From assembly GCF_900455735.1 (NCBI RefSeq), contig NZ_UAUI01000001.1:744001-808000 (forward strand): 64,000 bases of DNA. Reading direction: 5' to 3'. Positions 36,728 through 45,337 of this stretch are shown here, in pieces. Under the pieces are notes generated by a model. The model was given only the letters and a program-made list of their open reading frames with translations, did not search any database and was not told the origin of the DNA. Both the position numbers and the translations under genes were made by a program. The stretch is from Rhodococcus wratislaviensis (lineage in GTDB: Bacteria; Actinomycetota; Actinomycetes; Mycobacteriales; Mycobacteriaceae). The first letter of the stretch is position 1, and each line of letters starts with the position of its first letter.

Positions 36728-37286
36728 AGGCCTGCACCACCTCGACACGCTCCCCTACAGGATAGTCTCCCGCCAGAGCCTCCGACGACTCATCGGACTG
36801 TGCTCATCGACGACGTAGCAACCGACCGGTCAGTCCGTACCGACTATGCGGCGCGACCGCCCGTGCGTCCTCGCGGCTCCGGTTGAGAGAAACAGTGTCG
36901 CGACCGCAGTGCGATCCACAGCCGTGCGCATGCCCGGCACGTGGAACTCACTGGGAACTATGACCCATATACGACCCGCACGGCCGTTTCCACCGGCTAT
37001 CGCATGGCGACGAAGTCATCCCACTCGTTGACGAGCGGCCGCGTCACGTCGAGTGGATTGCTCGACTTGCTGGTACGAAGGCACGCACAAGGAGTGCTCG
37101 CGCAGGTTACCTCGCATGCTCACTTCGGGATTGCGCCGGTTCGACGTCGTCGACCGTGGCCGACAGGCCTCCGGTTGGTCACCTCTGTTCCTTCCGGCCT
37201 CGCTACGTACCCCGCCGCCGGCGCCCCGGCAAGACGGGCTCACGTCGAGTAAGTCTGAATTCCCTCACCGGTCCGACCATTCAGTT
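36728..37286. other. Region with no recognised gene
   Basis: About 560 bases upstream of the kinase gene. Only short overlapping open frames of biased composition are present; no homology or RNA structure recognised. Confidence 0.5.
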
Positions 37287-38339
37287 TTATTCTGGATCAG
37301 GACGAACCACGGGAGAGCGCCCCACCCGCAGGTAGACACTGTCGGGAACGAGAGAGGGGTGCTTATAGACCCACCAGGTGCAAGCGTTCACGCTGCTCCC
37401 ATCGTTCGGCCAGGTAGGCGGATCGATCACCCGCGTCGGATATCCGAGTCTGTCAATCGGGATGAGCTCATTGAGCAGACAACAATGGACGCAGTACGAA
37501 CAGATCCCACGCGTGTTCCACGCCCAATCGTGCGGTTCGGTCGTTACGGCAAAATCGTAGGGTGGTCCAGCCAGCGGGCTTCCGTCGGTGATGGACCGAT
37601 CGACAGATCGACCTCCGGAACCACAAGGCGCGAAACGGAATCCGATTCGGTCTTCCTCCTCGATCAGCTCGATGTCACCCTGCCGGGAGGCACCTGCCAG
37701 ATGGGCGTGGAAGCCATCCACGATGGCGATCATGAGCTGGTGAGCTGACTCGGACCATGCTTGGTGCGACAGCGAATAGCGGGCGTGGACGGGATACCAC
37801 TCGTCCATCAGGAAGTTCCACAGATCGCCGAGCGAAGACTCGCCGACCATCCTCACGGCGATGTCGATGAGCCCGGAGAGGCGATCCACGGCGCGGTCGT
37901 GGATCCCGAGCCAGATCACTCGCGCGGTTTCGATGGCGTTGACGGCCCCGGAGTCCCTACTTCGACACAATTCAGCCGCACAGTCGACTGCGCGAAAAAA
38001 CTGAGGCCACTCCGCCGCGATACCGTCCATCGCGGTCTCGCCGATGAGTCCTGTGAGGCGTTCGAGCTCCCGGTCGACATCACGAGATAGGACCCCACGC
38101 GACTTGATCCACTCGACGACCGTTGTCGGCCAACGCTCGTAGACGTCGCGCAACTCTTCGGCCTCGAGCACCGAGATCTCGACGAGTGTCGCCGCAGACT
38201 CGAATTCTCTGGCCTCGAGCTTCTCGACGGATACGCGAAATGTCCCCTTCGCCAAATCTTCCCACGATCCGATCCGGGCATCTCGCCCCAGTGACGGCTC
38301 GAACGCCACCACCTGCGCCGGTGGCTGCACCCTAGTCAC
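37287..38339 (-). CDS. Conserved-looking protein with C-terminal Cys cluster, function unknown
   Basis: 350 aa with a GTG start. I do not recognise a named family. The N-terminal two thirds are helical and acidic. The C-terminal part carries FAPCGSGGR (239-244 for CGSGGR), then HDWAWNTRGICSYCVHCC (Cys280, 283, 286 and 287), RVIDPPTWP, and a last Cys in CTWWVYKHP. The clustered cysteines and Gly-rich turn suggest metal or Fe-S binding, or a redox-active site, perhaps with a small-molecule substrate. It lies alone on the minus strand between the PknK-like kinase and the second GS-like ligase. Confidence 0.65.
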   Translation of the reverse strand: MTRVQPPAQVVAFEPSLGRDARIGSWEDLAKGTFRVSVEKLEAREFESAATLVEISVLEAEELRDVYERWPTTVVEWIKSRGVLSRDVDRELERLTGLIGETAMDGIAAEWPQFFRAVDCAAELCRSRDSGAVNAIETARVIWLGIHDRAVDRLSGLIDIAVRMVGESSLGDLWNFLMDEWYPVHARYSLSHQAWSESAHQLMIAIVDGFHAHLAGASRQGDIELIEEEDRIGFRFAPCGSGGRSVDRSITDGSPLAGPPYDFAVTTEPHDWAWNTRGICSYCVHCCLLNELIPIDRLGYPTRVIDPPTWPNDGSSVNACTWWVYKHPSLVPDSVYLRVGRSPVVRPDPE

Positions 38340-38655
38340 GTGGCCACCCGAAGGCCGCCACCTGCGACAGAATGAGGACCCGTGCGGCGTCCTCAGCGAT
38401 CATCTTCATATTCACCTTAGGTTCTTCAATCCGGACACGACACTTCTCGACAAAGTCAACCCACAAATGGGACACGCCTCCCCCGGATTGGACGGACACG
38501 CTGCGCAGCCCTGAGGCCGCGGCGCTCACCGCAGCCTCAGCGCTACCTCGTCACGCACCCAGCACTTGACCGATCCTGGAAGCGCAGCGAACACGATGCC
38601 TTCGACCGCAACATCCCATGAGATCAGCGGACATCGCACACACCCGACACCGATC
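38340..38655. other. Region with no recognised gene
   Basis: About 315 bases between the Cys-cluster gene and the end of the second GS-like gene. No coding sequence or clear terminator seen. Both flanking genes are transcribed leftward, so this should contain the promoter of the Cys-cluster gene. Confidence 0.5.
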
Positions 38656-40077
38656 TCACGTCCTTTCGAAGTAGCGTCGCCGCTCCCAATCCGTGACCGC
38701 CTGCGTGAGGAACGCACGTTGTTCTCCGCGTCCGACAGTGAGCAGGTGTGAATACACCTCGGGGCCGAGGCCTTCCTTGGCTGCGTCACTGGACGCGAAC
38801 AGAGCGATCGCCTCGTCGATGGAGGTAGGTAGCTGGGGCAGATCGTCTCGCGTGTAACCGTCACCGTCCACGAGGTCTGGCATCGGCAAGTCTCGCTCGA
38901 TCCCGTGTACACCCGCGGCTATCGCCCCTGCAATCGCGATGTACGGATTCACGTCAGCGCCGGGGATGCGGTTCTCTACTCTGCGCTGAGGCCCGTCGCC
39001 GACTGTGCGAAATGACATGGTCCGGTTGTCGTCGCCGCACGCCACTGTCGTCGGCGCGAAAGAATGCGGCTGAAAGCGCCGGTAGGAATTGATATTGGGT
39101 GCATACAGCAGACACATTCTGCGGGACTCACCTACAAGACCTGCCAGGAAACTGTCGAAGATTGGTTGGTCACCCAGCGGTGTATTCCCGTCGAGCGACC
39201 ACAGGCTGGTATGGATATGACATGAACTACCAACACTTGCAGCATCCCACTTAGCCATAAACGTGGCGGCCCGACCGAGGCGTGCAGCGATCGCCTTTAC
39301 CCCAAACTTGTAGATGAAGTGCCGGTCGGCCATCTCCAAGGCGTCGGTGTGAGTGAGATTGATCTCTTGCTGCCCCAAGCCGTACTCACTCGACACACCT
39401 TCGATCTCGATTCCGGCTTTCCCCATCTGCTCGACGACGGCGTCGATGAAGGGCTCGACGCTTATCGACGCGATAGGGTCATAGGCAGCCTGGTACCGCG
39501 ACGCAGGTGTGAGCCGCTGATAATTTGCTTCCCAGCTGTCCTCGTAGCCTTCTTCAAACAGAAAGAATTCCAACTCCGAGGCCACCTGCACAGTCGCACC
39601 TCTGGCAGCGAGTCGCGCAATCTGGCGTTTCAGGATCTGGCGCGGTGCGATCTCCAGCGTCGAACCGTCGGCGAGGATGGGATCGCAGATGACAAATGCG
39701 GTGTCCGGGAGCCACGGCAGGACTCGCAGGGTGCTCAAGTCAGGTATCAGAAGGCAGTCCGGAGCCCCGTTGCTGAGTCCCCCGACCGCCTCGAGGTTCG
39801 GGTCGGTGTTCTGCTCGATATCGAGCTGCCAGATCATCAGAGGGATTCTGAACGCCGCGGGATCGTCCACGTGCCTGAGAAATCGTCGCGCCGGCACATA
39901 CTCGCCCAGGGGCCGCCCGGCGTTGTCTGCCGTGGCCAGAAAGACTTTTGTGATGGTTCCTGAATCGACCGCAGCGGCCAGCTCGGATAGAGACCACACC
40001 CCCACCGGACGCCCTGTGGAGTTGTTCCTTGTGGAATTCACGATGCCCACAGCGGGGTCCTCGATCTGAATGGACAT
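38656..40077 (-). CDS. Second glutamine-synthetase-like ligase
   Basis: 473 aa; an AGGAG site precedes the ATG. GS motifs: ASELEFF at 166-172, GLGQQEIN at 233-240, GSSCHIHTSLW at 283-293, later RVENRIPGADVNPY, and a C-terminal WERRRYFERT that parallels WELRRYYERV of the other GS-like protein. It is clearly related to the ligase at 24.7 kb but divergent in its N-terminal domain, which is longer, so the two probably use different amine or acid acceptors. It lies downstream of, and on the same strand as, an MDR oxidoreductase whose promoter carries site G; the two genes are 70 bases apart and probably co-transcribed. Confidence 0.87.
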   Translation of the reverse strand: MSIQIEDPAVGIVNSTRNNSTGRPVGVWSLSELAAAVDSGTITKVFLATADNAGRPLGEYVPARRFLRHVDDPAAFRIPLMIWQLDIEQNTDPNLEAVGGLSNGAPDCLLIPDLSTLRVLPWLPDTAFVICDPILADGSTLEIAPRQILKRQIARLAARGATVQVASELEFFLFEEGYEDSWEANYQRLTPASRYQAAYDPIASISVEPFIDAVVEQMGKAGIEIEGVSSEYGLGQQEINLTHTDALEMADRHFIYKFGVKAIAARLGRAATFMAKWDAASVGSSCHIHTSLWSLDGNTPLGDQPIFDSFLAGLVGESRRMCLLYAPNINSYRRFQPHSFAPTTVACGDDNRTMSFRTVGDGPQRRVENRIPGADVNPYIAIAGAIAAGVHGIERDLPMPDLVDGDGYTRDDLPQLPTSIDEAIALFASSDAAKEGLGPEVYSHLLTVGRGEQRAFLTQAVTDWERRRYFERT

Positions 40078-40147
40078 GAGTGGCTCCTAGATATGTCGCG
40101 GTAATAATGAGTTCTTTTTTTGGAAGTCGTCGGTGACTGCCACCGGG

Positions 40148-41293
40148 TCAGCGACCGACATGGCTGCGCTCCACCTGTGCGGCCTCGCCATTGGCCGCCG
40201 TCGAATTGGGAGACCCCGGGGCCGAGGGAGCTGCGACCTCCAGCAATTGCTTTCCGAAGTTCTTCCCATCAAAGAGTCGGTTGAGAGCGTCCACCGCGTT
40301 CTCGATCGTTCCGTGCTGAATGTCGTCCAGCCAAGTAATTTCGCCATTGCGAATCCAGGTGGAGAGTCGTTCGGTGGCTTCGCTGAATCGGTCGGAGAAG
40401 TCGGTGACGATGAATCCGTGCATACTCGCGCTACGAACCGTGATCGTGGATAGGTTCTTCGGTCCGTACCGGGTTGCTTCGTTCGAGTATCCACTCGAGA
40501 TTCCTCCGCACAGAACAACCCTCCCACGCTGAGCGATATTCGCGATCCCCGCCTCGAGGATCGGTCCGGCGACGTTGTCATAGAAGACGTCTACCCCGCG
40601 CGGAGCAAGAGTGGCGATCCGCTGCTCGACATCCTCGCTCTTATAATCGATGGTGGCATCGAACTTGGCGACGTCCGTGAGCCATTGCGCTTTGTCTGGA
40701 CCGCCTGTAATTCCGATTACGGTTGCACCCGCGATTTTCGCGAGTTGCCCCGCAACAGACCCCGTCGCTCCCGCTGCCCCGCTCACCACCACAATGTCCC
40801 CCGGCTTGGGACGGCCCAATTCGAGCATCCCGAAGTATGCAGTCAGACCGGTAGTGCCGAGTACACCGGTCACGGCGGTCGGAGCAACTCCTTCCGGAAT
40901 CGCCCTGGCCGCAGGAAGGTCAGAATCCGCACCATGTATGTGTTCGAGAGACCCGACCGAATGAACCTCAGCACGGGCAAGAACGTACTCCTGCCAACCA
41001 AAACTCCCGTGAACCATTGTTCCTACTGGCAAATCGGGCGAGGCGCTCTCGACTACCTCCCCAACACCGTGACCCCTCATCACGTCACCCAAAGAAACGG
41101 GAGGGGCGTACGACGGCCCATCATTCATCCAGCCCCGCATAGCCGGATCAAACGCAAGCCAGACCACTCGAACAACCACCTCGCCAGGCCCAGGCGACGG
41201 AACCGGCCCATTATCGAGCGTGAAGTCATCTGTGGTCACAGTCCAGGTCGGGCGAGAAGTCAGTAGCATCCGACGATTCAAGATATCTGTCAT
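40148..41293 (-). CDS. MDR-family NADP-dependent oxidoreductase (2-alkenal/prostaglandin reductase type)
   Basis: 381 aa from the ATG; an in-frame GTG nine bases upstream is an alternative. No structural zinc-binding residues are seen. The cofactor motif is VVSGAAGATGSVAGQLAK near residue 160, with GITGGPDKAQWLTD after it, DVFYDNVAG, and a C-terminal ENAVDALNRLFDGKNFGKQLLEV. The pattern fits the CurA/leukotriene-B4-dehydrogenase branch that reduces activated C=C bonds. It is the first gene of a two-gene unit with the second GS-like ligase. The last ~30 residues are a low-complexity tail. Confidence 0.88.
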   Translation of the reverse strand: MTDILNRRMLLTSRPTWTVTTDDFTLDNGPVPSPGPGEVVVRVVWLAFDPAMRGWMNDGPSYAPPVSLGDVMRGHGVGEVVESASPDLPVGTMVHGSFGWQEYVLARAEVHSVGSLEHIHGADSDLPAARAIPEGVAPTAVTGVLGTTGLTAYFGMLELGRPKPGDIVVVSGAAGATGSVAGQLAKIAGATVIGITGGPDKAQWLTDVAKFDATIDYKSEDVEQRIATLAPRGVDVFYDNVAGPILEAGIANIAQRGRVVLCGGISSGYSNEATRYGPKNLSTITVRSASMHGFIVTDFSDRFSEATERLSTWIRNGEITWLDDIQHGTIENAVDALNRLFDGKNFGKQLLEVAAPSAPGSPNSTAANGEAAQVERSHVGR

Positions 41294-41316
41294 GAGGGTC
41301 ACAGTACGAGACTATT

Positions 41317-41348
41317 GCCCTAAACACTAGTCCTATAGACCCTTTAAT
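41317..41348. promoter_or_regulatory. Long conserved promoter element, site G
   Basis: CCCTAAACACTAGTCC, then TATAGACCC and TTTAAT, 24 bases upstream of the MDR start. It is nearly identical to site D with one extra base in the middle. It also contains the GTC-CTATA-GAC palindromic core. Confidence 0.62.
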
Positions 41349-41705
41349 CTGAGATTGGCTCCGCTCCAGCCGACCACCTGGTGCTTTTCGAAGCCCAGAT
41401 GCCCGCCCATCTCCGCCGCTACAAGCCGTGGACCGACGGAGCTGGTATCTGAAGTCAAGTTCGTCGTTCTCAGGTAGGCGTCGGGCGTAGCGTCGAACGC
41501 GCTCGCTCCCCAGCGCAAAGAACAGCGCACCCGACCCGCGTTATGGTCAACATTCATCGGCGTAGTGCGAGCGGTTGCGGTCGGCCACTCTGACCGCGAG
41601 TCCCTGCATGAGCTTGCGCCAAAGCCAGCGCCGACCACGACATGCCCTGTCGTGCTTGGGCGCAGCCCCGTCAGTACTGCAACGACAGTGCCGCCCCAGT
41701 ACTAG
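41349..41705. other. Region with no recognised gene, left flank of the IS5 element
   Basis: About 350 bases between the MDR promoter and the insertion sequence. Short open frames only. It may be a remnant of the gene interrupted by the insertion, but I cannot match it to the kinase remnant on the other side. Confidence 0.45.
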
Positions 41706-42507
41706 GGTGTGTCTCCCAATGATTTGTGGTGTTGTGCTGCAGACTCTTCGGTGTGGCAGACGTTGTTGATCGGTTTGAGGTGTTGACGGACAAGCAGTGG
41801 GAGTTGCTCGCGCTGCTGTTGCCCAGTTCCGATGGGCTCCGGGGGCGGAAGTTCCGGAACAATCGTGTGGTGGTCGAGGGGATGCTGTATCGACTGCGGA
41901 CCGGGTTGCCCTGGCGAGATCTCCCGTCGCATTTCGGGCCGTGGAAGACGGTGTGGAAGCGACATCGCCGATACGCCGGAGACGGAACCTGGGATCGGGT
42001 GCTGACGGCTCTGGTCGCGATGGCCGACGCCGGCGGGAACCTGGACTGGGCGGTATCGGTCGATTCCACAGTGGTCCGTGTCCATCAGCACGGTGCGAAC
42101 GCCGCCCGCCACACAGGGGGATCTACCGAATTACACGAACCTGCGTGACGAGCCTGCCGATCACGGCATCGGCCGGTCGAGGGGCGGGTTGACCAGCAAG
42201 GCGCACCTGGCGTGCGACGGTCACGGGCGCCCACTGTCGGTGCTGGTCGGCCGCGGCCAAGCCGGTGACAGTCCGATGTTCGCCCACGTGCTGGAGGGCA
42301 TCTGCGTGCCGCGGCTCGCGGGCGGAGCGCACCGCACGCGCCCCGACGAGGTCCGGGCCGACAAGGCGTACTCATCACGGGCAAACCGGGAACTGCTGCG
42401 AAGCAGAGGCATCAAGGCGGTGATCCCCGAGAAGACCGATCAGGCAGCGAACCGGGTGAACAAGGGCCGCGCGGGCGGGCGGCCACCGAACTTCGACCCG
42501 GAGTCCT

Positions 42508-42777
42508 AATGGGAGTCGATCAGCGAGCCTTCGACAGGAAACGGATCACGAGGGGGAAGCTGATCACCGAGCCGCCGGCCGGTGAGCACTGCGAGAGCCT
42601 GGAGAGAGGGTCGATTCAGATTCCTGATTGTAGAGCGTGCCCCGGCCGGTCGGTGAGGTCGCCTGTAGCGCTGATGGGATGTCGTGCCAACCTCGAGCAC
42701 TGGTCCATTAGGTAGCCGCCGGGTGTCCTTGGGCTCGAAATTGATTGAGCGAGAACCGAAGGAAGGGGCGGTGATCG
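42508..42777 (+). ncRNA. Candidate bridge-RNA region in the IS110 left end
   Basis: About 270 bases without coding potential between the left junction and the recombinase start. In IS110-group elements this position encodes the structured bridge RNA that pairs with donor and target DNA. I can see only its place and size; I have not resolved its fold or guide loops. Confidence 0.4.
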
Positions 42778-43992
42778 ATGATCTTCGTCGGCGACGATTG
42801 GGCCGAACAGCATCACGATGTGTATCTGATGGACGAGGCCGGGCGGAGGTTGGCATCTCGGCGGCTGCCGGAAGGGCTGGCCGGCATCCGGCAGCTCCAT
42901 GAACTGGTAGCCGAGCACGCCGAAGAACCAGGTCAGGTCGTGGTCGGCATCGAAACCGACCGCGGCCTGTGGGTGCAGGCGCTGACCACCGCCGGCTATC
43001 AGGTGTACGCGGTCAACCCGCTCGCGGTCGCGCGCTACCGCGACCGTCACCACGTCTCGGGCGCGAAGTCCGACGCCGGTGACGCCAAGCTGCTCGCGGA
43101 CCTGGTGCGCACCGACCGGCACAATCATCGCCCGATCGCCGGAGATAGCGCGGACGTGGAGGCGATCAAGGTCCTCGCCCGCGGACACCAGAATCTGATC
43201 TGGGCTCGCACCCGGCAGACCAATGCGCTGCGGTCGGCGTTGCGCGAGTACTACCCGGCCGCGTTGGAGGTGTTCGACGACCTGCACGACCGCGACGCGC
43301 TCGCCGTGCTCGGGCGGGCCTCGACTCCCGCCGAGGCCGCGCACCTGACCCTGCCGGCGATCCGATCCGCCCTCAAAAAGGCTGGTCGGCAACGCAATAT
43401 CGACACCCGGGCCCGCGAAATCCAGGCCGGTCTGCGGGTCGAGCACCTCACCGCACCGGCGCCGGTCGTCGCCGCGTTCGCCGCCACCACCCGCGCCGCC
43501 GTCGGCCTCATCGCCGAGTTGAACCGGCAGATCACCGAACTCGAGGCCGACCTGGCAATACATTTTGAAGCACACCCGGACGCCGACATCTACCGCTCCC
43601 TGCCAGGACTTGGTGTCATACTCGGCGCCCGGGTGCTCGGTGAGTTCGGGGACGACCCCGACCGTTACACCGATACCAAGTCTCGCAGAAACTACGCCGG
43701 CACCTCCCCGCTAACTGTCGCGTCCGGCAAGAAACGCGCGGTGCTCGCCCGCCACGTCCGCAACCGGCGTCTCTACGATGCCATCGACCAATGGGTATTC
43801 TGCGCACTCTCGTCCAGCCCCGGCGCCCGCGAGTTCTACGACCAGCGACGCGACGCCGGCGACCTGCACCATCAAGCTCTCCGCGCCCTGGGCAATCGCC
43901 TCGTCGGCGTCCTCCACGGCTGCCTCCGCCACCGCACCCACTACGACGAACACATCGCCTGGGACCACCGCCGCACCACCCAAGCTGCTTGA
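42778..43992 (+). CDS. IS110-family recombinase (DEDD transposase)
   Basis: 404 aa, apparently intact. The N-terminal RuvC-like domain has the acidic residues in FVGDDWAEQHHDVYL, VVGIETDRGLW and the SDAGDAKLLADL motif. The C-terminal Tnp domain has SLPGLGVILGARVLGEFGD followed by RRNYAGTSPLTVASGK, which holds the catalytic Ser region. The ATG follows the non-coding left end. The gene could be functional; it sits inside a disrupted IS5-family element. Confidence 0.93.
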   Translation: MIFVGDDWAEQHHDVYLMDEAGRRLASRRLPEGLAGIRQLHELVAEHAEEPGQVVVGIETDRGLWVQALTTAGYQVYAVNPLAVARYRDRHHVSGAKSDAGDAKLLADLVRTDRHNHRPIAGDSADVEAIKVLARGHQNLIWARTRQTNALRSALREYYPAALEVFDDLHDRDALAVLGRASTPAEAAHLTLPAIRSALKKAGRQRNIDTRAREIQAGLRVEHLTAPAPVVAAFAATTRAAVGLIAELNRQITELEADLAIHFEAHPDADIYRSLPGLGVILGARVLGEFGDDPDRYTDTKSRRNYAGTSPLTVASGKKRAVLARHVRNRRLYDAIDQWVFCALSSSPGAREFYDQRRDAGDLHHQALRALGNRLVGVLHGCLRHRTHYDEHIAWDHRRTTQAA

Positions 43993-44170
43993 CGACTTGC
44001 GCCCCTGGGATGTCTACAAGGGGCGCAACGTGGTCGAACGGGCCTTCAACAAGGCGAAACAGTGGCGTGCGGTGGCCACTCGCTACGACAAACTCGCCCT
44101 CACCTACCGCGCCGGATTCCTGCTCGCCGGCATCGTCGAGTGGCTCAAGTTATTGGGAGACATGCCCTAG

Positions 44171-44507
44171 TGCTCGGCCACTGACCTCTGTGCCGGGTTC
44201 AAAGCGGAGGGCCATTTCGTCTACCTAGAAGCCGTGACCGCGTTGCAGGGTTCGCAGCTGTTCCCCGAAGTCGGCGGCGGTGGCCGGTCGCTGATCGGGC
44301 TCACGGGACATCGCCCGGGCGATTGTGTCGGCCACGTCGTCGGGGATCCCGTGCTCGCGCAGGTCGGGCACCTCCTGCGTGGTGATCCGCAGGAATTGGG
44401 CGACCACCTGCTCACCGCTGCGGCGCTCGAACGCGGCATGCCCGGTCAACGCACTGAACAGGGTCGCGCCCAGGCCGTAGACGGCGCGAACGCCGGCCAG
44501 CACGCCA
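44171..44507 (-). pseudogene. Remnant of a PknK-like protein kinase gene
   Basis: The C-terminal lobe of a kinase is visible: VYGLGATLFSALTGHAAFERRSGEQVVAQFLRIT, DDVADTIARAMSREPDQRPATAADFGEQL. It matches the kinase-LuxR protein at 45.3-48.6 kb almost word for word. After LQRGHGF there is an in-frame TAG, but homology continues with VDEMAL. Upstream the match breaks off at VLAG. The piece is cut on one side by the IS5-family element and on the other by dicarboxylate-carrier DNA, so it is a dead duplicate. Confidence 0.85.
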
Positions 44508-44534
44508 CCTCCGCCCGGCCCGGCGCCGGTCCGA

Positions 44535-45196
44535 TGGTGGTAACCACCGGAGCACCGCAACCGACACCTGATCGGCTCGAGGAAGTCGAATCCACCGGAT
44601 TCACCCCTCTCCGTGTTCTGACACTACTCGGCATGGTCGCCCTGCTCATCGGATCGGCCGTGTTCCAGATCGACGTCGGCGTGTGTTCGATGGTCATCGC
44701 GGCCATCCTCCTCGTGCTCGCCCCCCACAAGCACAAGCCCGCCGTCAACAACGTCACCTGGTCCGCCGTCCTGCTCGTCTGCGGAATGCTGACCTACATG
44801 AGCGTGCTCAAAGCGAACGGCACCCTCGAATTCCTCGGCGACGCCGCCGCCTCCCTCGGATCCCCACTGCTGACCGCCCTGATTCTCTGCTACGCCGTCG
44901 CCGCCGTCTCCGCAGTCGGCTCCTCCATCGGCACCCTCGGCATCGTCCTACCCCTCGCCGCACCGCTGCTGATGATGGGAGAAGTTGGCCTCATCGGATT
45001 CGTCGCCGCCGTATCGTTCTCCGCCGTCATCGTCGACGTCAGCCCCCTGTCGAGCAACGGTGTCATGGTCCTGGCCAACGCCCAAGTGCCCGACCGGGAC
45101 AAGTTCCAACGCGCCCTCTTCAAGTACACCGGATACATCGTCCTCGTCGCGCCGATCCTCGCCTGGCTCTTCGTCGTACTCCCCACCTCGATGTAG
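44535..45196 (+). pseudogene. 3' half of a MatC-like dicarboxylate carrier gene
   Basis: About 220 codons of a membrane transporter: several hydrophobic segments (LTLLGMVALLIGSAVF, GVCSMVIAAILLVLA, VNNVTWSAVLLVCGMLTYM). Also the conserved AVSAVGSSIGTLGIVLPLAAPLLM segment and the end VDVSPLSSNGVMVLANAQ. This matches the C-terminal half of MatC/SLC13-like carriers, which are normally about twice as long. The 5' half is missing and the frame runs back into antisense kinase remnant sequence, marking a recombination junction near 44.5 kb. Confidence 0.78.
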
Positions 45197-45337
45197 TTCG
45201 ATCCTTGACGACGCCCAGCAGCGAAGCGCCGGTCGCCCACACGTGGGTCCACCGGCGCTTCTCCAATACTGCCTGTCGCGCTTGCCGAAACATCAACCGG
45301 CTTGTCCCTGAACAAGTTTCCCGATCCTGCAGATGCA

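Larger units (their letters stand above)
42506..44005 (+). mobile_element. IS110-family insertion sequence
   Basis: About 1.5 kb inserted within the IS5-family transposase gene. Both junctions contain CCT (42505-42507 and 44004-44006), matching the CT core at which IS110 recombinases act, and there are no terminal inverted repeats or longer target duplication. The element holds a ~270-base non-coding left end and a recombinase gene. Limits are inferred from the restored reading frame of the host gene. Confidence 0.82.
41706..44166 (+). mobile_element. IS5-family insertion sequence, interrupted by an IS110-family element
   Basis: The ends form a 15-bp inverted repeat, GGTGTGTCTCCCAAT on the left and the complement of GGCATGTCTCCCAAT on the right. 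Both are flanked by CTAG (41702-41705 and 44167-44170), the target duplication typical of IS427-like elements. About 1.5 kb of IS110-family DNA sits inside, so the original element was about 0.96 kb. It is different from the IS5-family copy at 13.9-14.8 kb in both ends and transposase sequence. Confidence 0.87.
41753..44170 (+). pseudogene. IS5-family transposase split by IS110
   Basis: The N-terminal frame (VADVVDRFEVLTDKQWELL, then GMLYRLRTGLPWRDLP, SVDSTVVRVHQHG) runs to about 42148. A second frame continues with GIGRSRGGLTSKAHLACDG, DEVRADKAYSS and GGRPPNFDPES to 42509. The C-terminus (DVYKGRNVVERAFNKAKQW, TRYDKLALTYRAG) resumes after the IS110 insertion at about 44007. Joining 42505 to 44005 restores an open frame reading PES-W-D-V-Y-K, which supports a clean insertion. 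The frame change near 42140-42150 may be the normal programmed shift of this group. The TAG stop lies in the target duplication. Confidence 0.85.

Noticed and set aside
36300..36748. LuxR helix-turn-helix expected in the PknK-like protein
   Set aside because: I searched the C-terminus for a LuxR motif because the other kinase has one; none is present.
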